The notes under the pieces are model-generated. The model was given only the letters and a program-made list of their open reading frames with translations, did not search any database and was not told the origin of the DNA. The position numbers were made by a program, and so were the translations under genes. Of a DNA stretch of 64,000 nt, positions 31,118 through 39,923 are shown piece after piece. Numbering within the stretch: position 1 is the stretch's first letter; each line of letters opens with the position of its first letter. The stretch covers positions 222,730 through 286,729 of the forward strand of contig CBDCEE010000002.1 in the NCBI GenBank assembly GCA_965215705.1. Reading direction: 5' to 3'. The DNA is from JAAXPZ01 sp965215705. Its GTDB lineage: Bacteria > Campylobacterota > Campylobacteria > Campylobacterales > Sulfurovaceae.

Positions 31118-34087
31118 ATGTATCAAAGTAATATTTATGAATACCTAGAGACTTTAGAGGAGAACAAACTCCTCATCTGTAACAATGATAAAGAGACGAT
31201 ACAGATCCGTGATGTGGCACAGTTTTTAGGTTTTAAAACATTTGTCTTCCCTGATATCAGGGTCTCTCCAGGAGATGATTTACGCCCTTATGGTGAAGAG
31301 CTGAAGGAGATGTTTGTACAGTTGAGTGCATACCATCAGGCAGCTGGGAAAAAGCTCCTCATCTCTCCACTACGTTCACTCCTCTTCCCTCTGCCAAAAG
31401 CAAAATATTTTCAGACAAAGCATCTAGAGTTTGGGGAGACACTTTCTCTCAATATGCTGAAAGAGGAGCTCTACTGTTGGGGGTATCATTTTGTCGATAT
31501 CACAACAGAGAGAGGAGAGGTGTCCATACGGGGAGACATCATCGATATCTATCCGATCCATGCTTCACAACCTTATCGTATCTCTCTATTTGATGAGGAG
31601 ATTGAAGCGATCCATTACTATGATGCACACTCACAGAAGCGTCTGGGCGAGGAGCTTGAATCTCTGGAGATCACGCCTGCATTTCTGGCATTGAGCGAGG
31701 AGGAGCATGAAGCACTTAAAAGTAGAGTAGAGAGCAGTACGTATGATGCTTTTGTCAAGGATATAGACTCACTGGGGATCTGGTATCTGCGTGAGTTGGC
31801 AGAGAGTGCGTTTATCCAGTTTGATGCGATCTGTGCAACTGATCTAAGTGAAGCACTCGATGAGATCTATGCACTTTCTACACCGCTACTGGGAAGAGGG
31901 GCGTTTCCTACAGAGGTGATCCCAGCTGCGCTGCTATGGCGTGATCTGGAGGTGCTTGATCCAAATAAATTCCTCCAAACCCATCAAGAGAAACAGATTA
32001 CAATCATTGCCAGAAATGAATCGATCGTACGTGGATCTCAACTCAGTAGCTTTGAGAATATTCGATTTGTATATCAGGAGGGTATCCTTAATCTCATGAG
32101 TAAAGATACGCTCATCCTCTCACTCAATAAACCACTCAAGAAAAAACGGGTTAAAAAAGCCAGCATTATCCTGGATGAGCTTAAGTCCGGGGATTTTGTG
32201 GTACATGAGAATCACGGGGTTGGTATATTCAGAGGGATAGAGAAGCGAGAGGTGCTAGGGGCGACGAGTGAGTTTGTTGTGATGCAGTACCAAAATGAGG
32301 ATACCCTGCTTATCCCTGTAGCCAACCTGGAGGTGATCGACAGATTTGTAGCAGAAGGAGGTAGTTTACCTGTACTGGATAGACTAGGCAAAGCCAGCTT
32401 CAAACGTCTCAAGGGAAAAGTCAAAGAAAAACTCTTTGCGATTGCAGCACAGATCATTCAGCTTTCCGCCAAACGGCATTTGAAACGAGGTATATTGCTA
32501 AAAGTTCCTGAAGAGCATACGGTTTTTATGTCTCAGGCAGGCTTTGTGCATACAGAGGATCAGGAGCAGGTGATCTCAGAGATGCTTGCAGATATGGGTT
32601 CGGGAAAGATGATGGATAGACTGCTTTCGGCAGATGTTGGTTTTGGCAAGACAGAGGTGGCCATGAATGGCATGTTTGTGGCAGCTAAAAATAACTATCA
32701 AACAATGATGATCGCCCCTACAACGCTACTCTCTGCACAACATTTCAAGAGTCTCAAGGAACGTTTCTATGGGCATGGTATCCGTATTGCCAAATTAGAC
32801 AGATACTCTACTCCCAAAGAGAAAAGTAATACCTTGGCAGGATTGAGAGAAGGAACGATTGATGTGGTGGTAGGTACCCATGCATTACTCAAAGCAAAAT
32901 TCAAAAATTTAGCTCTTGTTGTCATAGATGAAGAGCATAAGTTTGGGGTAAAACAAAAAGAGGCACTTAAAGAGATCGCATTGGATGTACATCTGCTCTC
33001 TATGTCAGCTACGCCCATTCCCCGTAGCCTTAACTTGGCACTTTCTGAGATCAAGAGCTTTTCTGAGATCCTCACCCCTCCCACTGAACGTCAAGGGGTA
33101 CGTACCTTTGTCAAAAGTTATGATGAAAGTGTAATCAAGGAGGCGATACTTAGAGAGAGGCGGCGTGCTGGACAGATCTTTTATGTCTTTAACTCTATTG
33201 CTGGTATCGAAGAAAAGAAGAGGGAGCTTTTAGAGATTTTACCTGATCTGAGACTGACAGTGTTACACTCCAAGATCACAGCAGCACAGACAGAAGAGGA
33301 GATGATGAAGTTTGAGGATGGAGAGTATGATCTGTTACTCTCCACCTCGATAGTAGAGTCAGGAATACATATGCCTCATGCCAATACGATGATTGTAGAT
33401 GGCGCAGACAGCTTTGGTATCGCTGACCTGCATCAGCTCAGAGGTAGAGTAGGGAGAGGAAGCAAAGAGGGGTACTGCTACTTCATTGTTACAGATAAAG
33501 AGAGGCTTACCGAGAATGCCAAACGCCGATTGTTGGCTCTGGAATCACATTCCGAGCTGGGAAGTGGTGCAGTGTTGGCATTTAACGATCTACAGATCAG
33601 AGGTGGTGGCAATATCATTGGTGAGGCACAGTCGGGGCATATCAAGCAGATCGGCTACTCTCTTTACCTGCGTATGCTTGAAGATGCGATCAGGGAGCTG
33701 AGTGGTAAAGACAAAGAGGTGACACAACAGATAGATATGAAACTTTCCATCGATGCCTATCTCAATGAGGAACTTATCCAAGAGGATCGATTGAGGCTGG
33801 AGCTCTATCGTCGCCTTTCGCTCTGTGAAAGTGCAGGTGAGGTCTATGAGATCGAAGAGGAGATAGCAGATAGGTTCGGTAAACTTGATACGACTACGAG
33901 GCAGTTTATTGATGTCATCGTCATGAAAGTATTAGCACGGGAACAGGGAATCTCTAAAGTCTCCTCTTATGGGGAGAAGGTGTTTATAGAGTTTATAGAT
34001 ACATCCAAAGAGAGAGAGATACTTAAGTCACCAAGTAAAGATGATGATGATATTATCGCGACTGCCATGGCATATCTAAAACGATAA
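31118..34087 (+). CDS. mfd: transcription-repair coupling factor Mfd
   Basis: 989 aa superfamily 2 translocase that removes stalled RNA polymerase and recruits UvrA. UvrB-like N-terminal domains (1-340, including SIRGDIIDIYPIHA), an RNA-polymerase-interacting CarD-like domain (about 350-410, SGDFVVHENHGVGIFRGIE), helicase motifs SADVGFGKTEVA (about 507), IAPTTLLSAQHF, the DEEH box VVIDEEHKFGVKQKE (about 604), SATPIPRSLNLAL and VGRGSKEGYCY, then the C-terminal TRCF domain. Shorter than the E. coli protein (about 1150 aa), as usual in Campylobacterota. Twenty-nine bases after folC. Confidence 0.96.
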   Translation: MYQSNIYEYLETLEENKLLICNNDKETIQIRDVAQFLGFKTFVFPDIRVSPGDDLRPYGEELKEMFVQLSAYHQAAGKKLLISPLRSLLFPLPKAKYFQTKHLEFGETLSLNMLKEELYCWGYHFVDITTERGEVSIRGDIIDIYPIHASQPYRISLFDEEIEAIHYYDAHSQKRLGEELESLEITPAFLALSEEEHEALKSRVESSTYDAFVKDIDSLGIWYLRELAESAFIQFDAICATDLSEALDEIYALSTPLLGRGAFPTEVIPAALLWRDLEVLDPNKFLQTHQEKQITIIARNESIVRGSQLSSFENIRFVYQEGILNLMSKDTLILSLNKPLKKKRVKKASIILDELKSGDFVVHENHGVGIFRGIEKREVLGATSEFVVMQYQNEDTLLIPVANLEVIDRFVAEGGSLPVLDRLGKASFKRLKGKVKEKLFAIAAQIIQLSAKRHLKRGILLKVPEEHTVFMSQAGFVHTEDQEQVISEMLADMGSGKMMDRLLSADVGFGKTEVAMNGMFVAAKNNYQTMMIAPTTLLSAQHFKSLKERFYGHGIRIAKLDRYSTPKEKSNTLAGLREGTIDVVVGTHALLKAKFKNLALVVIDEEHKFGVKQKEALKEIALDVHLLSMSATPIPRSLNLALSEIKSFSEILTPPTERQGVRTFVKSYDESVIKEAILRERRRAGQIFYVFNSIAGIEEKKRELLEILPDLRLTVLHSKITAAQTEEEMMKFEDGEYDLLLSTSIVESGIHMPHANTMIVDGADSFGIADLHQLRGRVGRGSKEGYCYFIVTDKERLTENAKRRLLALESHSELGSGAVLAFNDLQIRGGGNIIGEAQSGHIKQIGYSLYLRMLEDAIRELSGKDKEVTQQIDMKLSIDAYLNEELIQEDRLRLELYRRLSLCESAGEVYEIEEEIADRFGKLDTTTRQFIDVIVMKVLAREQGISKVSSYGEKVFIEFIDTSKEREILKSPSKDDDDIIATAMAYLKR

Positions 34088-34122
34088 ATATTAACTATAA
34101 ATGTGTTATGATACGGCCATTG

Positions 34123-34138
34123 ATATACTGAAAGGAGG
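34123..34138 (+). promoter_or_regulatory. -10-like box and strong ribosome site before the sensor kinase
   Basis: TATACT at 34123-34128 and the near-perfect Shine-Dalgarno AAAGGAGGGG just before the ATG at 34144. A second candidate -10 TATGAT lies at 34107-34112, a better distance for a leader containing the ribosome site. Confidence 0.4.
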
Positions 34139-34143
34139 GGGAA

Positions 34144-35319
34144 ATGCTATCATTTTTTGAGTCAGAGATTCTCAAAGGAAAACATTTTCCTCCAGGAAGT
34201 CGGGATCGGTTAAGAGCTACCCTCGTTAATCTATTTATCCTGGTGGGATCATTTGTTATTTTACTCTATGCCTATGAAAATTTAGTACAAGGATACTACA
34301 GTATTTTGGCAGTTGAGATGGGGATGGTACTTATCCTGGTGATTGGCTATCTTGTTTTCCCTTATTATACCAATATTGAGCAGATCTCCTATATGATATT
34401 AGGAGCACTTACCTTCTTGCTTGCCATCTCACTGGTACTTCCGGATAAAGATCCCGAACTCTCTATCTTCTGGTTAGCTTCTCTTCCTATCTTTGTTTTT
34501 TATTTCTTGGGCGTAAAGAAGGGTATCATCTGGAATGCCTATATGTTTATTATTCTCTTGATTGTCCCGGCTGTCTCATTTATTGCAGACGTAAAATTTG
34601 TGTATGGTTGGGAACTGCTTTCACAGATTGTATTGGGCTTTCTAGTGGTCTCTTATATGCTTTATATTATCGAAAAAGAGAGAAGCTCTTATGAGCAGCA
34701 GCTCAATATTGCACTAGAAGAGAACAAGATGCTTTTCAAAGAGGTGCATCACCGTACCAAAAACAATATGCAGGTGATCATGGGGCTTCTGGAATCACAA
34801 TCTTTCAAAATAGATGATCCCAAGTATAAAAAAATGTTTGAAACACATATCGATCGCCTCAAGGCAATGAGCCTTATGCATAAAAACCTCTATTCTGATC
34901 AAAGTTTTGAGCAAGTAGATATCAAAAAGTATCTTGAGGAGATCATTCGTAGCCTGCAGCTTTATACAGAACATCAGATAGAGTCAGATATAGATGAGAT
35001 TATGATTGATATGAAAACAGCTATGAATGTAGGACTCATCGTCAATGAGGCAGTAACGAACTCCATAGAGCATGCCTTTGATGAAGGACTAGGAAACATT
35101 GATATTTCACTCAAGCATATTGGTAACAGATGTGCTTTACAGATCAAAGACAATGGAAAAGGCTTTGATACAGAGAAAACCTATCGCTCTTTGGGGGTAA
35201 CATTGATCAAGGATTTAAGCACGACTTTGCACAATGGAACCATTGCTTTGAATGGGGGAAATGGTGCTATAATAAGAATATACTTTGACCTGAAGGAGTA
35301 TCAAGATGAATATGCCTAA
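34144..35319 (+). CDS. membrane sensor histidine kinase (HisKA_2 type)
   Basis: 391 aa. Six predicted membrane helices (about 25-43, 52-72, 83-100, 108-124, 129-148, 158-176) with almost no extracytoplasmic loop, so it probably senses a membrane-associated or small signal. The dimerisation/phosphoacceptor segment LFKEVHHRTKNNMQVIMGLLESQ (His202 or His203) is the HisKA_2 form. The ATPase domain has NEAVTNSIEHAF (N box, Asn301) and IKDNGKGFD (G1). It overlaps the regulator gene by 14 bases, so the two form one unit. Confidence 0.9.
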   Translation: MLSFFESEILKGKHFPPGSRDRLRATLVNLFILVGSFVILLYAYENLVQGYYSILAVEMGMVLILVIGYLVFPYYTNIEQISYMILGALTFLLAISLVLPDKDPELSIFWLASLPIFVFYFLGVKKGIIWNAYMFIILLIVPAVSFIADVKFVYGWELLSQIVLGFLVVSYMLYIIEKERSSYEQQLNIALEENKMLFKEVHHRTKNNMQVIMGLLESQSFKIDDPKYKKMFETHIDRLKAMSLMHKNLYSDQSFEQVDIKKYLEEIIRSLQLYTEHQIESDIDEIMIDMKTAMNVGLIVNEAVTNSIEHAFDEGLGNIDISLKHIGNRCALQIKDNGKGFDTEKTYRSLGVTLIKDLSTTLHNGTIALNGGNGAIIRIYFDLKEYQDEYA

Positions 35320-36025
35320 AAAAATAATGATCGTAGAAGATGAAGTGATTACCCAACGGTTCCTTCAAGATATTTTCAGTCAATATGATACATCAGTGGT
35401 AGGCTGTTTTGATAATGCAGGAGATGTGCTTACCCATATCAAAGAGCTTGCATGTGATATGATCCTTATGGATATTAATATTAAAGGCCCAGTAGATGGG
35501 ATACAGTTGGCTAGAAAAATTTTAGAGAAACATGATCTTCCCATCGTTTTTATTACCGCACATAATGATGATGAAACATTGGAGGAGACATTAGAGCTTT
35601 CTCCTTATGGATTTATCTGTAAACCCTTTACAAGTAAAGATGTTGTGGTGACGATTCAAATAGCATATAAACGATACTTGGCACATACAAAAGTTTTGGA
35701 TACACAAAGTGCCACGACTGTGAATATACAGGATATTGTGATCAGTGAGAAATATAAATATATACAAAGTGTATCTCAACTGTATAAAGAGAATACCCCT
35801 ATTGATCTTACAAAAAATCAGGGCGCGTTGATCAAAATACTGGTGCAGCATGTCAATCAGACAGTCAGCTACGAAACACTAGTCTCCTCTATATGGGGAG
35901 ATGGACAGATCGCGGATTCTGCACTCCGCACATTGGTGTATTCTTTGAGAAAACTTCTCCCTGATTTGCCTATTGTTTCTCATAGTAAAGTAGGGTATGC
36001 ATTGGAGTCATATGCATCTCTGTAA
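35306..36025 (+). CDS. response regulator, receiver + winged-helix domain
   Basis: 239 aa. Receiver domain (1-120): KIMIVEDE acidic pair, DMILMDINIKG with phospho-acceptor Asp56, VFITAHND (Thr switch) and GFICKPFTSKD (conserved Lys). The C-terminal OmpR-like winged helix (about 150-235) has LTKNQGALIKILV, SYETLVSSIWG, LRTLVYSLRKLL and the wing VGYALE. HisKA_2 kinases more often pair with other outputs, so an OmpR-type partner is slightly unusual. AAGGAG upstream fits the ATG at 35306. Confidence 0.9.
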   Translation: MNMPKKIMIVEDEVITQRFLQDIFSQYDTSVVGCFDNAGDVLTHIKELACDMILMDINIKGPVDGIQLARKILEKHDLPIVFITAHNDDETLEETLELSPYGFICKPFTSKDVVVTIQIAYKRYLAHTKVLDTQSATTVNIQDIVISEKYKYIQSVSQLYKENTPIDLTKNQGALIKILVQHVNQTVSYETLVSSIWGDGQIADSALRTLVYSLRKLLPDLPIVSHSKVGYALESYASL

Positions 36026-36084
36026 AGTGTAGAAAAATTATAGTACATACCCAACTACAACAACTTCTTACCCTTTCTGTAGTA

Positions 36085-36918
36085 TTGCTTTTAGGGAAAT
36101 ATGTAGCCCATATTTATCTACCTTGGGAAAATATTTTTCTGATTCTTTTGGTGACAGCAGGGGTAGAACATCTTATGATTTATGGTAGAGAAAAAAAGCT
36201 TACCTTTTTCTCTTTTTCTTCTCTCTCTACTGCCATAGGCGTGATGCTGATGATGGTTGCCTCTCACCTATGGATTATCTTTCTGGTCATCACGTTTGGA
36301 CTTTTACAGAAACACTTTCTACGTTATGAAAGACGACATTTTTTTAATCCTTCCAACTTTGCATTGATGATGGGGTTACTCTTTTTTTATCATGATGCCC
36401 ATATTGTACTGGGGCAACTGGGTGACAGCATATGGTTAGGGATATTGGTCATAGTATTGGGCATGGCGATACTATATCGCGTGGATCGCTGGATCATTCC
36501 TGTAGGGTTTGTTGTCCTGTATCTACTGTTACAATATATCTTTATCGTTGAGAGTGATCCAGTACTGATCATGGAAGAGGTCTATTACCGGTTTTACTCT
36601 GTCTCATTTATCGTTTTTGTTCTCTTTATGTTGACCGATCCCAAAACCACACCGAAAAAGCATTGGCAGCAACTGCTGTTCGCACTGATCATCGCTTTTG
36701 GTGCGACACTACTGGATTATAACAACGGTTTTAGGGTACAGCATCTTTTTATGGTACTTTTTGTAGCTTCAGCGATGGTACCACTTTTTACGGGGTGGCA
36801 AGAACTCCGTCAAAAAAAAATGTTGATAGGCATGAGTAGTGTATTACTACTTTTAGCTCTAACTGCTATAATTTATATCGAGATACAACCCCCTTATTAT
36901 TTTGAAATGGATGGTTAA
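36085..36918 (+). CDS. NqrB/RnfD-like polytopic membrane protein
   Basis: About 277 aa with 8-10 predicted membrane helices. Segments RHFFNPSNFALMMG and VLFMLTDPKTTP match the pair of conserved loops (FNPSN, TDP-x-TTP) of the NqrB/RnfD/UnbU family, whose core members carry FMN in ion-pumping complexes. No other rnf or nqr gene is near, so this is a stand-alone relative of unknown role. The start is uncertain: TTG at 36085 is the first usual start codon, yet the frame is open further upstream to about 36019 without ATG or GTG. It overlaps the next gene by one base. Confidence 0.7.
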   Translation: MLLGKYVAHIYLPWENIFLILLVTAGVEHLMIYGREKKLTFFSFSSLSTAIGVMLMMVASHLWIIFLVITFGLLQKHFLRYERRHFFNPSNFALMMGLLFFYHDAHIVLGQLGDSIWLGILVIVLGMAILYRVDRWIIPVGFVVLYLLLQYIFIVESDPVLIMEEVYYRFYSVSFIVFVLFMLTDPKTTPKKHWQQLLFALIIAFGATLLDYNNGFRVQHLFMVLFVASAMVPLFTGWQELRQKKMLIGMSSVLLLLALTAIIYIEIQPPYYFEMDG

Positions 36919-38789
36919 TGAGTAAAGAGACAAAGATAAGTATAGGTATATTGATTATAGGGTTATTGGTTATAGGGGGGTATTGGTTTATGCCTCAGAA
37001 TGCTGAAAGCTCTAAAGAAATAGAGAAGCCTCTTCAGAGAGAAGAGCGAATCATTCTGCCACAATATGAAAAGAGTGTCTATCAGGATATTCCCGAAGTT
37101 CAGAGTTATGTGGCTGATATCAAAGAGATGATCAAAAATGCCCAAGCAGTGCTGCCTCTGCAAAAGAGTGAACTTGACAGCAAGGCACAAAAAGTGCAAA
37201 AACTTCTTCTCAAAGATGCAGATTTTCTCAAAGATACCAAACAAGGTAAAAAGTTTTTGCATAACGATATGATGCGTATCCTCCCTGCGATTATCAGCAG
37301 TCTGGATGAAAAAGCACAAAAGGCCTGTCAAGATAACAGTTGCTATCAGGCGGAGAAATATAATTTTGTCACCAACACAACGACCAGGGCGATCGTGGAG
37401 AGTGAAGCACTGAAAGTACTTTCAGTAGAACGTTATCCGGGGATGCAGCCTGATATCTCTTTACGTCTGACACATATTGCCCAAGCCATAGCGTTGCATG
37501 CACCAGAGGTGAAAAGAGAACTAGGGTTCACCCCTGCCAAAAAAGATATGACTATGGCAAATGTCAGAGGTACGATGAAGGAGTCTCCGTGTGAGAATAC
37601 AGATCACCTCTGTGTGGCACCTACCTTTACTGATCATCAAAAAGAGCAGGCACTCTGGGCAGTGGTGGATCTGACAGAGTTAAAACTTGCTGCTGCCAAA
37701 TGGGCAGGATTAGGTAAAACAACGACACCTGCCTGTATTTCTGAGCGCTCTTTACAAAACCGTTATATTATGAAAAACTTCTGCCAAAAAGACAGTTTTC
37801 TGGAAAAAAATGGTTGGAAGATCACGTATCGTTTGACTGGTTCAGATGGCTTAGAGATACGGGATGTCAGTTTCAAGGGTGAAAAAGTACTGACTTCTGC
37901 CAAGATCGTGGACTGGCATGTGAGCTATCAACAAAAGGGTGGAGAGAAGCTAGATACTAGCACCGAGACCTACATAGAAGGAAGACGGGTAGAGTTTGTC
38001 AGAGGAGAGGATGGAAACTTTCTCTTCGGATACAATGATGCAATGGGTTGCCCTCTCTTCTCCACTTCAGTAGTATTGGCATTTAATGGCCCTCAAGTAA
38101 GAGCGTTAAAAAATGGAACCGGTTTCATATTGACACAGGATTTTCGCAATCCCAAGTGGCCCATGGCATGTAACTACCGCTATGAGAACCGATTTGAGTT
38201 CTATGATGACGGCTCGTTTCGTGTGGTCGGTGTGAATAAGGGCAGAGGATGCGGGGACAATGCGATCTACCGTCCAGTCATGCGTATCGATATGGCACTG
38301 AATGAAAAAGAGAACTTCTATAGTTATGATGGCACATGGAAGCTCTGGGAAAAAGAAAGTAGTGAATTTGTAGGTCAAGGTGTCCTCTCTCCGATAGATG
38401 AATATCCATATAAAATAGTCTCATCGATAAAACCAAATACTGGTTATTATATTGAACCCAACCATGGACAGTTTGAGGATAACAGCAGGGGAGATCATGC
38501 AACACTGTTTGTGACAAAATTCAATCTCACAGAAGGGGATAAAGATCTATTGACACTGGGCTCATGCTGCGATCTTTCTAATGACGGAGTGGAGAGATAC
38601 TTGAAAGAGCCAGAAAGTATCAGTGGGTCAGATATTGTACTTTGGTATGTACCACGTATCCGTAACGATGCCAGAGAAGGGCAGGAGTACTGTTGGGCAG
38701 ATACCTTGATAGGTGAAGATGGTAATCTGCAAGTAAAAGTATGGCCATGTACCGTAGGTCCTAAATTTATTCCTCTTACAAAGAAGTGA
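36918..38789 (+). CDS. periplasmic protein resembling copper amine oxidase, catalytic motifs degenerate
   Basis: 623 aa with an N-terminal membrane anchor (8-24). The order GLEIRDVSFKGEKVL, CPLFSTSVV, ACNYRYENRFEFYDDGSF and LWYVPRIRNDA near the C-terminus recalls the catalytic domain of copper amine oxidases. If so, the cofactor motif Asn-Tyr-(Asp/Glu) reads Asn419-Tyr420-Arg, and the His-x-His copper pair expected after it is replaced by DNAIYRP, so activity is doubtful. There are many cysteines (at least 12), consistent with an oxidising periplasm. The family call is tentative. It is cotranscribed with the NqrB-like gene upstream and the gene at 38793. Confidence 0.5.
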   Translation: MSKETKISIGILIIGLLVIGGYWFMPQNAESSKEIEKPLQREERIILPQYEKSVYQDIPEVQSYVADIKEMIKNAQAVLPLQKSELDSKAQKVQKLLLKDADFLKDTKQGKKFLHNDMMRILPAIISSLDEKAQKACQDNSCYQAEKYNFVTNTTTRAIVESEALKVLSVERYPGMQPDISLRLTHIAQAIALHAPEVKRELGFTPAKKDMTMANVRGTMKESPCENTDHLCVAPTFTDHQKEQALWAVVDLTELKLAAAKWAGLGKTTTPACISERSLQNRYIMKNFCQKDSFLEKNGWKITYRLTGSDGLEIRDVSFKGEKVLTSAKIVDWHVSYQQKGGEKLDTSTETYIEGRRVEFVRGEDGNFLFGYNDAMGCPLFSTSVVLAFNGPQVRALKNGTGFILTQDFRNPKWPMACNYRYENRFEFYDDGSFRVVGVNKGRGCGDNAIYRPVMRIDMALNEKENFYSYDGTWKLWEKESSEFVGQGVLSPIDEYPYKIVSSIKPNTGYYIEPNHGQFEDNSRGDHATLFVTKFNLTEGDKDLLTLGSCCDLSNDGVERYLKEPESISGSDIVLWYVPRIRNDAREGQEYCWADTLIGEDGNLQVKVWPCTVGPKFIPLTKK

Positions 38790-38792
38790 TGG

Positions 38793-39731
38793 ATGCGTAA
38801 ATATCTCCCTATTCTCATATCTATTGTAGTCCTTGGTATCGCAGGGTATCTTGTTGTGATGAAAAAAAGAGCAGATAGTACGGTGCTAGTTGAAAACAGA
38901 GTGAAGCCCAACATAGGTAGTTTTGAAAGACAAAAAATGTGTGCAAGACCCCCACAATTTTTACAAAAACTCAAGATTCCTCAACCTGTTCTCATCGATC
39001 TCTCCCAAAAACGTTTCAAAGGAATAGCCCTTCTTTATGGAAAAGATTTTCAAAGAGTATTACATCCTAAGCAGTGGGAACAATATGAGCACTTTAGTAC
39101 CTATACCGTTGACGAGGCAGGGAATATCTACCTTATTCCTACACCTTTTATCTCTATCCGCCCTACGACATTCAATTTACAAAAAAAACTCTATAGATTA
39201 GACAGCAAAACAGGAAAGCTTACGATCTTTATGCATTTTGAAGATATTGTGCCAGATGAAAATAACCCTTATGGACTTAATGCGATAGTATATGATTGTG
39301 AGGATGAGACACTATGGGTAGCCACGATTGACGAATCAAATTATCAAAACCAAAAAGGAGTGATTTATCATATTGACCCTAAAACAAAAGAGATACTGCA
39401 ACAAATATCTGGCGTAGATGTACTTAGCATGGGGTTAGTCAAAAGCAGTAAAGGTAAATTTCTATTGATTGGTTCAGCTAGAGACAATGGGCTATATGCC
39501 TATCCCATCATACAAAGAAAACTTCAAGCTATTCCGATAAAGCTCTTGGAACTTCCTGGTGCCAATGAACATATACGGAAAATAAAAGTAAAAAATGAGA
39601 ATACATTGGAACTTCAAACCATTCCTTTTACCTATACACTTATTGCTCAGACTGCAAAGAAAGATCGTATATATTATGATGTTATCTGGAACATAAAATC
39701 AAAGGAATGGACGGTACAGAGGGATGAGTAG
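38793..39731 (+). CDS. anchored periplasmic hypothetical protein, propeller-like
   Basis: 312 aa. One N-terminal membrane helix (5-22), then a periplasmic part with repeated beta-type segments (NIYLIPTPF, KLYRLDSKTGKLTIF, TLWVATIDE, VIYHIDPKTKEIL, KFLLIGSARDNGLYAY) that resemble blades of a beta-propeller. No family recognised. It begins three bases after the preceding stop, so it belongs to the 36085-39731 operon and could be a partner or sensor for the amine-oxidase-like protein. Confidence 0.6.
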   Translation: MRKYLPILISIVVLGIAGYLVVMKKRADSTVLVENRVKPNIGSFERQKMCARPPQFLQKLKIPQPVLIDLSQKRFKGIALLYGKDFQRVLHPKQWEQYEHFSTYTVDEAGNIYLIPTPFISIRPTTFNLQKKLYRLDSKTGKLTIFMHFEDIVPDENNPYGLNAIVYDCEDETLWVATIDESNYQNQKGVIYHIDPKTKEILQQISGVDVLSMGLVKSSKGKFLLIGSARDNGLYAYPIIQRKLQAIPIKLLELPGANEHIRKIKVKNENTLELQTIPFTYTLIAQTAKKDRIYYDVIWNIKSKEWTVQRDE

Positions 39732-39793
39732 AGAAATATAGCAAAAATATAGCAAAACCATAGTAGATTTGTCTTTTTTAATATTTTTTGTGA

Positions 39794-39799
39794 TACAAT
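39794..39799 (+). promoter_or_regulatory. -10 box upstream of riboswitch 1
   Basis: TGATACAATC, with TACAAT at 39794-39799, would start RNA near 39806, right before the riboswitch aptamer. The gap 39732-39814 holds nothing else. Confidence 0.55.
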
Positions 39800-39814
39800 C
39801 TCGGATATTTTATT

Positions 39815-39903
39815 GATAAGGCCAAACCTATTGCAAGATGGGGACGGAAAGCCACGGGTCTCCCCTTCCATGTTATATTTGGGACAGATAGCCGGGTTGC
39901 ATC
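39815..39903 (+). ncRNA. GEMM / cyclic-di-GMP-I class riboswitch (1)
   Basis: Matches the GEMM-I core: GCCAAACC, a short stem capped by a GNRA loop (GCAA at 39833-39836), then GGACGGAAAGCCACGGGTC, a second stem, and the closing AGATAGCCGGGTT. It shares the 19-base core exactly with the second copy at 61648. It sits in the leader of giant gene A, about 20 bases before the start codon, and its 3' strand is close to the GGAG ribosome site at 39914, so control could be on translation. Most GEMM-I aptamers bind c-di-GMP; some bind 3',3'-cGAMP. Confidence 0.9.
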
Positions 39904-39923
39904 ATTATTTCTTGGAGAAAAAG

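Noticed and set aside
39813..39923. Upstream extension of gene A (start at 39813)
   Set aside because: The extension translates the riboswitch; a signal peptide and GGAG ribosome site mark ATG 39924 as the start.
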